NCBI GenBank assembly: GCA_005888095.1
Contig: VBKF01000117.1
Coordinates: 1 to 53,350 of the forward strand
Reading direction: 5' to 3'
Source: Deltaproteobacteria bacterium
GTDB lineage: Bacteria > Desulfobacterota > Binatia > DP-6
Length of the DNA: 53,350 bases
Made by a program: the position numbers and the translations under genes. The notes beneath the pieces are model-generated. The model had not been told where the DNA came from, did not search any database, and saw only the letters and a list, made by a program, of their open reading frames with translations. Position 1 is the first letter of the stretch; each line of letters begins with the position of its first letter. Below, piece by piece: positions 1 through 8,340 of the stretch.

Positions 1-389
1 TCCTGGTAGTTCACGGCGATGGAGTGTCTGATCCGCTCGGCATCATGAGCCGAGAGGCCATACGCCCTTGCCGTCTCGATTACCGAGAGCGGGCGAGGCG
101 GGGTGCTGACGATCGGGAAGGGCTCCTTCATTTTGGTGTTCCCTCTACTCCATGATGCCCATGAGCGCGACCGGGGACAAGGGAAGCTTTGGCCAGGGTC
201 GATCGTCCTCCGAGAGACTCCCTGTGGCGGCTCGCGTACACCTGCGCGGCCCGCGCGAGTGAGAACCCGCGCAATCCCCTCGCCGAGCGCCTCTTCCACT
301 CCCTCGTAGGCAGTCTCGCGGCCGATCGCCGCATACCTTGGCGACGGCGCGCGCGCAGCCTCTTCATGGAAGCGCCAGACAAGAATCAT
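1..389 (-). CDS. Partial unknown protein running off the left edge
   Basis: A minus-strand frame is open from an ATG at 389 to the window edge, so its C-terminus is missing. A second in-frame ATG at 131 has a better ribosome site (GAGGG about 8 nt upstream), so the real protein may start there. The part after 131 has a helix-turn-helix-like stretch (SVIETARAYGLSAHD). The first 86 codons have weak, Arg-rich composition and may not be translated. I do not recognise the family. A small regulator or antitoxin-like protein is possible, but nothing here proves it. Confidence 0.3.
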   Translation of the reverse strand, partial: MILVWRFHEEAARAPSPRYAAIGRETAYEGVEEALGEGIARVLTRAGRAGVREPPQGVSRRTIDPGQSFPCPRSRSWASWSRGNTKMKEPFPIVSTPPRPLSVIETARAYGLSAHDAERIRHSIAVNYQ

Positions 390-2214
390 GAGCCGAGGAT
401 GGGAGGGTAGCGGGCTGGCTTCACCTCCGCTCCTGCTTGCCCCTGCCGCAAAGCGGATGAGATCGGCCCCCGTGCTGCACAGACGCGACAGCTACCTACG
501 CAAGATCTGGGCAGCCGGCAGACGACGCGCGCCGGTGGTCGTCGTCGCCGTCGCGCTCTGCGATCTCGCCCCGCCCGCCCGCGCCGCGCGCTGGGAAACC
601 ACCCGCAAGACGGTGATCGACCCGATCAACTCGGAGCTCCACCGGCATCTCCCATCGTTCGTCAAGGCTCGTGACCTGGACGCAGTCCTCGGCCTCTACG
701 CCACGGACACGGGAAGCGGACTCGCGTGGGAAGGAGCTCTGCCCGTCTACACCGGCGGCGAGGAGCAGACGTTCCGCTGGGAGGGAGCGCGGGGCGCCGA
801 GCGCCTTGCCGACCGCTACGGGCGCCTGCTCGACGTGTTCGGCACCATCGAGCGAGCGGAGCTGCGGATCGACCGGGTCGGGTGGCGGCAGCCAAGCGCG
901 GAAGGCTACCCTGCCTCCGTCCGCTTGATCGTCCGCGGCACTCGGCCCGACGGCGCCCGGGCCCAGCTCGAGCAGCAGGCGCTCCTTCGCATCGCACGGC
1001 AGGGCGACCACTGGCGGATCACCCGCGAGGAGATTACCGCCCGGCAGCTCGTTGTCCGCCGCGAGCCGCGCTACGCGGTCGCGACCGAGGTCGCGGGCAT
1101 CGCGAATGTCCAGAGCAACGGCGCCTCGCCGCCGTTCCATCTTTTCGGCGGCGCGGAGAGCCCCGTGCGGGCGAGCTCCGGCAGCGCGGTCGCGGACGTC
1201 GACGGCGACGGCTATGAGGATATCTTCCTCGCCGGCAGCCCCGACGCCGTCCTCTACCGCAACAACTGCGACGGGACCTTCACGGACGTGACAGAGGACG
1301 CCGGTCTGCCGCGGCCCTATCCCGCCGCCGCGACCGGCGCCCTCTTCTTCGACTACGACAACGACGGCTGGCCCGACCTCTACGTCGCCGCGGTCGCGGG
1401 CGGCGATCACCTGTTCCACAACACGGGCGGGGGCCGCTTCGTCGACGCGACTGCGAGCGCACGCATCCCGCCCGGCCGCTGGGCGAGCATGGCGACCGCC
1501 GCCGACTACGACCGTGACGGGTTCCTCGACCTGTACGTGGTCCGGATGGGAGACCACGAGAACGGCGCGCCACGACCGAACTACAACGCGCGCAATGGCG
1601 TCCCGAGCACGCTGTTCCACAACAACGGCGACGGGACGTTCACCGACGTGACTGCGCGTGCGGGGGTCGGCGACACCGGCTGGGACCTTGCCGGCGCCTG
1701 GGGCGACTATGACGACGACGGCTGGCCGGACCTTTACGTCGCCAACGAGTTCGGTGGCAACGCGCTCTACCACAACGAGGGCAATGGGACCTTCACCGAG
1801 CGGAGCGCTGCCGCCGGCGTGAACGACGGCGGCGCGGGCATGGGAGTTGCCTGGGGCGACTACGACGGCGATGGCCGCCTCGACCTCTTCGTTTCGAACA
1901 TGCACGCCAACTCCGGCTGGGCGCTCTTCCACCCCGACTTCCCGGCGCCCGTCCCACCGCTCTTCCGTCTGCTCGCCCTCTTCACCCCCGAGGTCCAGCG
2001 GCGGACCGAGGCGTTCCTCGATCGGCTCACGCGTGGCAGCACTCTCTTCCACAACGAGGGCGACGGCACCTTCACCGACGTGAGCGACAGGGCCGGCGTG
2101 CGGGACGCCCAGTGGGGCTGGTCGGCGGAATTCCTCGACTACGACAACGACGGCCGGCTCGACCTCTACAGCGTGAACGGGTTCATCTCCGGTCCCCTCC
2201 TGGACGACGTCTGA
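388..2214 (+). CDS. FG-GAP/VCBS repeat exported protein, N-terminal part (stopped by in-frame TGA)
   Basis: This is the front part of a CRTAC1/ASPIC-UnbV type surface protein. The likely start is ATG 457, which gives an Arg-rich n-region, a VVVVAVALC core and an ARA cleavage site. An NTF2/SnoaL-like domain of roughly 170 residues follows, then six calcium-loop repeats of the D-x-D-x-D-G type (for example DVDGDGYEDIF, DYDNDGWPDLY, DYDGDGRLDLF), as in integrin-like beta-propellers. The frame ends at TGA 2212-2214 and continues at 2221 in the same frame, where the expected C-terminal domain is found. The protein is therefore truncated, or the gene is a pseudogene or carries a sequence error. Homologues are secreted or outer-surface proteins with no defined reaction. 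Confidence 0.8.
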   Translation: MSRGWEGSGLASPPLLLAPAAKRMRSAPVLHRRDSYLRKIWAAGRRRAPVVVVAVALCDLAPPARAARWETTRKTVIDPINSELHRHLPSFVKARDLDAVLGLYATDTGSGLAWEGALPVYTGGEEQTFRWEGARGAERLADRYGRLLDVFGTIERAELRIDRVGWRQPSAEGYPASVRLIVRGTRPDGARAQLEQQALLRIARQGDHWRITREEITARQLVVRREPRYAVATEVAGIANVQSNGASPPFHLFGGAESPVRASSGSAVADVDGDGYEDIFLAGSPDAVLYRNNCDGTFTDVTEDAGLPRPYPAAATGALFFDYDNDGWPDLYVAAVAGGDHLFHNTGGGRFVDATASARIPPGRWASMATAADYDRDGFLDLYVVRMGDHENGAPRPNYNARNGVPSTLFHNNGDGTFTDVTARAGVGDTGWDLAGAWGDYDDDGWPDLYVANEFGGNALYHNEGNGTFTERSAAAGVNDGGAGMGVAWGDYDGDGRLDLFVSNMHANSGWALFHPDFPAPVPPLFRLLALFTPEVQRRTEAFLDRLTRGSTLFHNEGDGTFTDVSDRAGVRDAQWGWSAEFLDYDNDGRLDLYSVNGFISGPLLDDV

Positions 2215-2220
2215 CTGGAC

Positions 2221-2784
2221 ATGTTCGAGGGCGTCGGTCGACGCCAAGATGCGACGAGAGGGCTACTGGTCAACATCGGCCAGCACAGCCTGAACGGATA
2301 CGAGCGGAACGTCCTCTTCCGCAACGACGGTGACGGCACGTTCACCGACGTCGCCTTCGTCAACGCCGTCGACCGTGTCGAGGACGGCCGGGGTCTCTCC
2401 ATCTTCGACTACGACCGGCTGCTCCACAACCTCGGCGGGCGTGGCCACTGGATCCAACTCGAGCTGATCGGCGTGCGCTCGAACCGCGACGCCGTCGGCG
2501 CCCGGGTCCGCCTGCAGACGGCTAGGGGCTGGCAGACCCGCCAGGTGAGCGCCGGGTCGGCATACCTCTCGGGCCAGAGCCTGGTGCAGCACTTCGGGCT
2601 CGGGACCGAAACGACGGCAGCCGAGGTGGATATCCGGTGGCCATCGGGGCTTCGGACATCGCTGTGCGATCTTGCCGCCGATCGGCGTTACACGGTCGTC
2701 GAGGGTACCGAAACCCCCTTCCCGGCCCACACCCAGCGGACCACCGCTCGCTCCGGGCCGAGGAGGGCGAGCGGCTCTCGGTGA
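2221..2784 (+). CDS. ASPIC/UnbV domain, C-terminal part of the preceding interrupted gene
   Basis: This frame continues that of the upstream gene past the TGA. It holds one more FG-GAP unit (NDGDGTFTDV), then the ASPIC/UnbV domain (WIQLELIGVRSNRDAVGARV ... WPSGL) that normally closes CRTAC-type proteins. The last calcium loop is damaged: after IFDYDR the sequence jumps straight to LLHNLGG, where homologues have roughly 20-25 residues with the D-x-D-x-D-G loop. A nonsense codon and an internal deletion together suggest decay. It has no signal peptide, so the fragment is unlikely to work alone. Confidence 0.7.
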   Translation: MFEGVGRRQDATRGLLVNIGQHSLNGYERNVLFRNDGDGTFTDVAFVNAVDRVEDGRGLSIFDYDRLLHNLGGRGHWIQLELIGVRSNRDAVGARVRLQTARGWQTRQVSAGSAYLSGQSLVQHFGLGTETTAAEVDIRWPSGLRTSLCDLAADRRYTVVEGTETPFPAHTQRTTARSGPRRASGSR

Positions 2785-2919
2785 TTGCCGGGCGTCCCAC
2801 GAAGGGCTCCGCGCATGGGCGGAGAACGAGCGACACCGGCTCGCACAGCACTTGGGCGCGAGAAGGTGCGCCGGTGCCTCCGGATCCCCCCGGGATTGCC
2901 CCCGGCGGGGGATCGGTCT

Positions 2920-3333
2920 ATGCGACGTTCGGTGGCCCCGCATCACCACCGGATCCTCGTCGTCGAGGACGACATCGAGCTCCGGGACGCGCTCGGCCAG
3001 CTCCTGGAGGCGGAGGGCTACTTGGTCGAGTTCGCCCTCGACGGCAGCGAGGCGCTCGACCGGCTCGAGGTGCCCCAGCCGCCCTGCCTGATCCTGCTCG
3101 ACCTCATGATGCCGCGCGTGGACGGCTGGCAGTTCCGCGCGGCACAGGTCCGCAATCCGAAGATGGCGGCCATCCCCGTCATCGTCTGCTCGGGCGCGGG
3201 CAACGTCGGCGAGAAGGCGGCAAGCCTCGGGATCCCGAGCTACCTTCAGAAGCCGCTCGATCCCGACGCGTTGCTGACGCTCGTGAGACGGTACTGCGAG
3301 GAGCGCGAGCCGGAGCCGGCCGAGCTGAATTGA
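2920..3333 (+). CDS. Single-domain response regulator receiver (CheY-like)
   Basis: This is a stand-alone receiver of 137 residues. The acidic pocket is E16/D17/D18 (VVEDD), the phospho-acceptor is D61 (LLDLMMP), the switch residue is S91, and the conserved Lys is K111 (LQKPLD). There is no output domain, so it must act by phosphotransfer or by binding a partner. I chose ATG 2920 because it directly precedes the receiver fold. The longer upstream reading is compositionally random. No kinase is adjacent on the same strand. The nearest kinases are at 5.7-8.3 kb and no pairing is proven. Confidence 0.85.
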   Translation: MRRSVAPHHHRILVVEDDIELRDALGQLLEAEGYLVEFALDGSEALDRLEVPQPPCLILLDLMMPRVDGWQFRAAQVRNPKMAAIPVIVCSGAGNVGEKAASLGIPSYLQKPLDPDALLTLVRRYCEEREPEPAELN

Positions 3334-3369
3334 CAGGCTGGCAGCCGGTGTCCATCATTCGCCGGCTCG

Positions 3370-4731
3370 ATGCGCATCCAGCTCGTCTCGCCGACCCACT
3401 ACCTGCCCGACGGCAGCCTCCACAAGACGACGCGCTACTGGACGAGCGGCATCACCCTCCCGTACCTGAGGGCGCTCACGCCGGCGCCCCACCGCGTGGA
3501 GTTCACCGACGAGCTGATGGCCGATCTCGACCTCGCGCGCATCGAGCGCGAGGCCGACGTCGTGGGCCTCACGGCCATGGGGCCGCAGATCCGCCGCGCC
3601 TACGACCTCGCCGACCACTTCCGCGCGCGCGGCAAGCAGGTGGTCCTCGGCGGCACCTGGGTGACGCTCGCCGCGGACGAGTCGCTGCGCCACGCGGATG
3701 CCGTCGTCGCCGGCGAGGCCGAGTACGTCTGGGCCGACGTCCTCGCGGACCTGGAGGCCGGGCGCTCGCGCGGCATCTACCGCGCCGACCGCTGGCACGA
3801 CCTCCGCAACCTTCCCTCGATCGACCCCTGGTCGCTGCCGCTGCTCAAGCCCGAGGCCTTCCGTACGAGCTGGCTCTACCGCATGTACTTCTTCTGGCCG
3901 ATCCTCTTCTCCCGCGGCTGTCCGCACCCGTGCGAGTACTGCGCCATCCAGACCTACTACGAGCGGACGTACCGCACGCGGCCCGTCGACGACGTCATCG
4001 AGGACGTCCGCCGTCTCGGGTCGATCGGCGCTCGCCGCCTCCTCTTCCTGGACGACAACCCGGTCGCGCGCCCGGAAGAGGCCAAGGAGCTCTTCCGCCG
4101 CCTGATCCCGCTCCGCGTCCGGTGGGTCAGCCAGGCGACGATCAACATCGCCCGCGACCCCGACCTCCTCGAGCTCGCCGCCCGCTCCGGCGCCACGATC
4201 CTCTCGATCGGCTTCGAGAGCCTTTCCGAGGAGAGCCTCGCCGCCGTCGGCAAGGGCTTCAACCGCCCGAGTCGCTTCGCCGAGGACATTCGGCGCCTGC
4301 GTGCCCGCGGCATCCAGGTGATCGCGCTCATCATGGTCGGCCTCGACGGCGACACGCCGGAGAGCTTCGCGGCGACGCTCCGCTGGCTCGACGAGAACCA
4401 GATCAGCTTCTTGAAGCTCTTCACCCCGGCGCCGTATCCGGGCACGAAGTTCCACGCCGACATGCTCGCCGCCGGGCGGATCCTCGACCACGACTGGGGC
4501 CGCTACGACTACGGCACCGCCACCGTCCGCCCGCTCCACATGACGCCCGCCGAGATGCTCGACGGCTTCCGGCGCGTCTACACGGGCTTCTACTCCGTGC
4601 GCAGCATGCTCCGCCGCTTCGTCCCGCCGCCCCGCAAGCGGCCGCTCGAGTCGCTGGCGATGCTCGTCGCCAACGCCAAGGTGAACCGCTACCTCCGCCG
4701 CAACCCTGACGCCTGGGGCACCATCTCGTAG
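3370..4731 (+). CDS. B12-binding-type radical SAM protein
   Basis: This 453-residue protein has an N-terminal cobalamin-binding-like Rossmann domain (about 1-140) without an obvious DxHxxG motif. The radical SAM core has the cluster ligands C184, C188 and C191 (CPHPCEYC). An Elp3-type fold follows (LLFLDDNP, SIGFESLSEESL, MVGLDGDTPESF). This architecture is common among enzymes that methylate or rearrange lipids and natural products, hopanoid enzymes included. The substrate cannot be read from the sequence. The 3' end overlaps the convergent acyltransferase gene by 43 nt. Confidence 0.88.
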   Translation: MRIQLVSPTHYLPDGSLHKTTRYWTSGITLPYLRALTPAPHRVEFTDELMADLDLARIEREADVVGLTAMGPQIRRAYDLADHFRARGKQVVLGGTWVTLAADESLRHADAVVAGEAEYVWADVLADLEAGRSRGIYRADRWHDLRNLPSIDPWSLPLLKPEAFRTSWLYRMYFFWPILFSRGCPHPCEYCAIQTYYERTYRTRPVDDVIEDVRRLGSIGARRLLFLDDNPVARPEEAKELFRRLIPLRVRWVSQATINIARDPDLLELAARSGATILSIGFESLSEESLAAVGKGFNRPSRFAEDIRRLRARGIQVIALIMVGLDGDTPESFAATLRWLDENQISFLKLFTPAPYPGTKFHADMLAAGRILDHDWGRYDYGTATVRPLHMTPAEMLDGFRRVYTGFYSVRSMLRRFVPPPRKRPLESLAMLVANAKVNRYLRRNPDAWGTIS

Positions 4732-5633
4732 GCGGGCGCCCCCGCGGCCGCGTCGCGCCAGACATCGTCGAACATGAGCCACTGCTGCGGTCGCTCGCGG
4801 ACCAAACGCTCGTAGGCGCGGACCGTCGCGTGGAGGGCCGTGACCGCGTCTGCCGGCGTCACCGGATCGAAGCGCCCGGCGGTGCGCAGCTCGTAGCGGC
4901 GGATGCCCGTGCGCACCGCGAACACCGGCACGACGGGCGCGTGCGCGACCCGCGCGATCGCGAAGGGTCCGAGCTGGAAGCGCGCCGGCGCGCCGCAGAA
5001 GTCGATCGCGTGGCTGCCCTGCGGACCGGCCCAGGGGTCGATCTGCATGCCGACCACCTCGTGGCGGCGGAGGGCGTCGAGCACGGGCAGCGCCGCGAAC
5101 ACCGTGCGATCGGAGTAGATGAGCCGTATCCCGTGCCGGGTGCGGAGCTGGTGCATGAAGCGCTGGACGGTCGGATTCGGCTCGTGCGCCACGACGAGGT
5201 TGACGGGGCGCCCGAGGTCGGCGAGGAAACGCGCCCCTACCTCCCAGCCACCGAAGTGCGCCGTCGGGATGACCAGCCCGCGGCCCTCGGCCAGCGCCGC
5301 GCGGATGCACTCGGTGTCGCGGACCTCGAAGGCGATCGGCCTGGGCCGCGGTCCCCACTGCTCCATGCTCTCGGTGAGCGAGCGCGCGAACTCGGCGAAC
5401 ACGCGGTACGCATCCCACCGCTCGATCAGCCAGGAGCGGCGCCCGCGCACCCGGCGCTGGTTGCGCAGCACGGCCCCCCGCTGCGCGCGGGCGATCGAGA
5501 AGATGATCGCCGCGATCACGGGCGGCGAGCTGCGCTTCCACCACTCGGGCCCCCACACGCACCCGAGCTCCGCGAAGCGCCGCCAGCCGCCGCTGTCGAA
5601 GCGGAGCGCCGCCCGCAGCCCCCCGACGTCCAT
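4689..5633 (-). CDS. LpxL/HtrB-family lysophospholipid acyltransferase
   Basis: This 314-residue protein has the HX4E acyltransferase motif, H126-FGGW-E131, within a typical LPLAT core (ARFLADLGRPVNLV, QIDPW). The family transfers fatty acyl chains from acyl-ACP to lipid A or related glycolipids at the inner membrane. A hydrophobic segment near residues 38-48 could be the membrane anchor. The gene is not contiguous with the ketosynthase operon 3 kb away, although such acyltransferases often accompany aryl-polyene-type clusters. The exact acceptor is unknown. Confidence 0.85.
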   Translation of the reverse strand: MDVGGLRAALRFDSGGWRRFAELGCVWGPEWWKRSSPPVIAAIIFSIARAQRGAVLRNQRRVRGRRSWLIERWDAYRVFAEFARSLTESMEQWGPRPRPIAFEVRDTECIRAALAEGRGLVIPTAHFGGWEVGARFLADLGRPVNLVVAHEPNPTVQRFMHQLRTRHGIRLIYSDRTVFAALPVLDALRRHEVVGMQIDPWAGPQGSHAIDFCGAPARFQLGPFAIARVAHAPVVPVFAVRTGIRRYELRTAGRFDPVTPADAVTALHATVRAYERLVRERPQQWLMFDDVWRDAAAGAPAYEMVPQASGLRRR

Positions 5634-5673
5634 CGGCGCACCGCCTTATCCGAGCCCCCGTGCGGGGGCAAGC

Positions 5674-7080
5674 TCAGGCGGCGTTCGGCACCCGCACCGG
5701 GGCGTCGACGACGGGCGCGCCTCGCACCGCAGCGGCCCCGCGTACCGGAAGGCAGACGACGAAGTCCGAGCCCTCGCGGTAGCGGCTGCGGACGGCGATG
5801 CGGCCACCGAGCAGCTGGACGAGCTTCTTGGAGATGCTGAGCCCGAGCCCCGTGCCGCCGTACCTCGCCGCCGCCTCCGGGTCGACCTGCTGGAAGTCGG
5901 CGGCCAGCGTCGCGACGTCCGCCTGCCGGATGCCGATGCCGCTGTCCCGGACGAAGACGAGGACGCGCCGCGCATCGGACGCGCGCCAGCGGTGCGCCGC
6001 ATCGTCGATGAAGGTGAAGCCGGCGAGGCACTCGACGCCGCCCAGGCGCGCCTCGATGCGTACGCCGCCGTGCTCGGTGAACTTGACCGCATTGGCGATC
6101 AGGTTGCGGAGGATCTGCTCCACCTTCTCGCGGTCGGTGGTGAGGGTCGGCAGGCCGGGGTCGCACTCCACCACGAGCGTGAGCCCCTTGCGATCCATGA
6201 GGGGCCGGAAGCTCTCGGCCACCTCCTCGACCACCTCGGCGAGGCGAAGCGGCTGCGCGGCCACCTCCATCTTGCCGGCCTCGGCCTTGGCGTAGTCGAG
6301 CAGGTCGGAGATGAGCCGGTGGAGGAGCGCGCCGTGGCTGCGGATGTGCTGGACGAGCTCGCGCGCGTGCCGGCCGCCGGCGTCGAGCGCTTCCTCGAGC
6401 AGGATGTCGGCGTAGCCGATCATCACGTGGATCGGGGTGCGCAGCTCGTGCGACATCCGCGCCATGAAGTCGCTCTTGTGGCGGGCCGCCTCGACCAGCG
6501 CCATCCGGTGACTGAACTCGCGCCGTCTCAAGTGCTCGCGCACGAGGGTGCTGACGACGGTGATCGTTCCGGTGGTCGTGAGGAAGAAGAGGTTGCTCAC
6601 GAACGGCCGCAGGTCGGCGATCCGCTGGGTGGCGAGCGTACAGACGACGTAGCACCCGACGAGCACCGTGCAGGTGAACAGCGCAACCAGCGGCGGCCAG
6701 GGCATGAGCAGAGCGACCGCCACCATGACGAGGTTCACGCCGGCATAGTACGGGCTCGCCGCCCCTCCGGTGAAGATCGTCATGACGTCGATCATGAGAC
6801 CGACGACGCCCGCGACGAGGACGCCGAGCGCCACGGCGTGGACCTCACCGAGACGGCTCCGGAGAACGGACAGGATGAGTCCCATGATCACGACACAGCC
6901 GAGGCGCATGCCGAGGAAGAGCGAGAAGCACTGCCGGCACACGATGTAGTCCAGGAGCGCGAACGGCGGCACGAGCAGGATGGCGAGCAGGCACGCGGCC
7001 TCCGCACCCTGCCGGCAGAGCGCCCGTGTCTCGGTCTCGTACCCCGCGGTGATGGGCGGCGTCCCGGGCGGCCCCGTCAT
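5674..7080 (-). CDS. Membrane sensor histidine kinase
   Basis: This 468-residue kinase has about five or six hydrophobic segments (roughly 30-180) forming a membrane sensor with little periplasmic loop. HisKA follows with H211 (MSHELRTP), then a HATPase: N-box NLIANAVKF, G1 DSGIGI and G2 GGTGLGLSISK. No receiver is fused. It is transcribed divergently from a second kinase at 7273, with 192 nt between them, so the two may share control. Its partner regulator is not adjacent, although the lone receiver at 2920 is a candidate. Confidence 0.88.
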   Translation of the reverse strand: MTGPPGTPPITAGYETETRALCRQGAEAACLLAILLVPPFALLDYIVCRQCFSLFLGMRLGCVVIMGLILSVLRSRLGEVHAVALGVLVAGVVGLMIDVMTIFTGGAASPYYAGVNLVMVAVALLMPWPPLVALFTCTVLVGCYVVCTLATQRIADLRPFVSNLFFLTTTGTITVVSTLVREHLRRREFSHRMALVEAARHKSDFMARMSHELRTPIHVMIGYADILLEEALDAGGRHARELVQHIRSHGALLHRLISDLLDYAKAEAGKMEVAAQPLRLAEVVEEVAESFRPLMDRKGLTLVVECDPGLPTLTTDREKVEQILRNLIANAVKFTEHGGVRIEARLGGVECLAGFTFIDDAAHRWRASDARRVLVFVRDSGIGIRQADVATLAADFQQVDPEAAARYGGTGLGLSISKKLVQLLGGRIAVRSRYREGSDFVVCLPVRGAAAVRGAPVVDAPVRVPNAA

Positions 7081-7272
7081 GGAGAAGCACGCAGGTGTGC
7101 AAGGCGCATGCCCGCTGTCGTCCGCCGACTCGTCCCTGGTCCCACGCTGAAACGTTGGGCGAAAGGCGTGAGACGATGCAAAATTGACGCTGGCCGCCGG
7201 CCGGTGCCGGCCGTATTTTTTCCTCGACGGCCGTGGCCGTCCGTGCTAGGAGGCATCCGAGGGCAGCGAACC
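7081..7272. promoter_or_regulatory. Divergent intergenic region with two GC hairpins
   Basis: This is the only spacer between the two divergent kinase genes, so both promoters should lie here. On the plus strand GGCCGG-TG-CCGGCC (about 7199-7212) is followed by G and TATTTTTT, which looks like an intrinsic terminator or attenuator. Just after it GACGGCC-GT-GGCCGTC (about 7226-7241) is a second perfect inverted repeat. A TTGACG hexamer lies at 7183-7188, but no well-spaced -10 box is evident. No plus-strand gene lies upstream to be terminated, so a leader attenuator for the 7273 gene is the simplest reading. Confidence 0.4.
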
Positions 7273-8340
7273 ATGCGGCGGCGGGCGCAGCTCCGCGGCC
7301 CCATCTTCGGAAGGGTGGCACGCGGGGCGGGTCTCGGGGCCGGGGGCATGTGGGCCTACGGGATCGCCCTTCTCCTCACGCTCGTCGCGACGGGCTTCAC
7401 CGCCGTCTGCCACGAGCTCGGCCTGGGCGACGTCGAGTTCGCCTGGTTCTTCGTCTCGATCGCGCTCGCGTCCTGCTACGGAACCGCACCGGGCGTGTTC
7501 GCCGGCGTCCTGGCCGGTTTCCTGACCAACTTCGTCTTCATCCCGCCCCTCTACGACCTCCAGATCGAGATGGACGACGTCCTGCGCACCCTCGTGTACG
7601 TGACGGTCTCGCTCGTGATCGGGAAGCTCGTGCGCGCCCGCCAGCGGGCCGAGGCGGAGGCGAAGGACCGCGAGGGACTCCTCAGCTACGTCGCGCACGA
7701 GCTGAGGACGCCGCTCGGCGCGATCAGCAGCTGGGCCGAGCTCATCCGGCGCGGCACGATCCCGGCCGAACGGCTCCCGCACGCCGCGGAGGTGATCCTC
7801 CGCAACGGGAAGCTCCTGGGGCGCATCACCCAGGACTTGGTCGACCTGTCACGGATGGCGCTCGGGACCCTCTCGCTGCGACGCGAGCCTCTCGACCCCG
7901 CCCAGGTCGTGAGCGACTGCGTGGCCGGCGTGCGCGAGACCGCGCTCCAGAAGGGCGTCGTGATCGAGGAGGCCGTCCGGCCCGTCGGGGAGATGCTGGC
8001 GGATCGCGAGCGGCTCTCCCAGGTGGTCGGCAACGTCCTGAACAACGCGATCCGGTTCACACCGGCCGGCGGCGAGGTGCACGTCCAGCTGCGGGGAGAC
8101 GGCCGGCGGGCCGTGCTGACCGTCACCGACACGGGCGGAGGCATCCCGCCGCAGCTGCTCCCCCGCGTCTTCGAGCCGGGGATGCGGCACGCCGGAAGCG
8201 AGGGATTCGGCCTCGGCCTCACGATCGCCAGGGACATCGTCGAGCATCACGGCGGGACGATCTCCGCTCACAGCGACGGAGAAGGCCTCGGCGCGTCCTT
8301 CACGATCGTGCTTCCGGTCAGCGCGGCAGCGCGAGGGTGA
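7273..8340 (+). CDS. Sensor histidine kinase with DUF4118-like membrane domain
   Basis: This 355-residue kinase has three or four transmembrane helices (about 27-118) resembling the KdpD-type DUF4118 membrane region (ASCYGTAPGVFAGVLAGFLTN). HisKA follows with H142 (YVAHELRTPLG), then the N-box NVLNNAIRF, G1 DTGGGI and G2 GFGLGLTIA. ATG 7273 has GAGGG upstream. ATG 7348 is an alternative start just before the first helix. The 3' end overlaps the convergent dehydratase gene by 23 nt. DUF4118 kinases sense membrane or ion state in some bacteria, but the signal here is unknown. Confidence 0.85.
   Translation: MRRRAQLRGPIFGRVARGAGLGAGGMWAYGIALLLTLVATGFTAVCHELGLGDVEFAWFFVSIALASCYGTAPGVFAGVLAGFLTNFVFIPPLYDLQIEMDDVLRTLVYVTVSLVIGKLVRARQRAEAEAKDREGLLSYVAHELRTPLGAISSWAELIRRGTIPAERLPHAAEVILRNGKLLGRITQDLVDLSRMALGTLSLRREPLDPAQVVSDCVAGVRETALQKGVVIEEAVRPVGEMLADRERLSQVVGNVLNNAIRFTPAGGEVHVQLRGDGRRAVLTVTDTGGGIPPQLLPRVFEPGMRHAGSEGFGLGLTIARDIVEHHGGTISAHSDGEGLGASFTIVLPVSAAARG

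Noticed and set aside
2212-2214. Selenocysteine readthrough of the TGA in the FG-GAP gene
   Set aside because: No redox context, no evident SECIS-like hairpin after the codon, and the same gene carries a second lesion. Decay or a sequence error is simpler.
5119-7272. Upstream 718 codons of the frame that ends in the kinase at 7273-8340
   Set aside because: It runs antisense through the acyltransferase and the other kinase and has no domain. The kinase itself begins at 7273.
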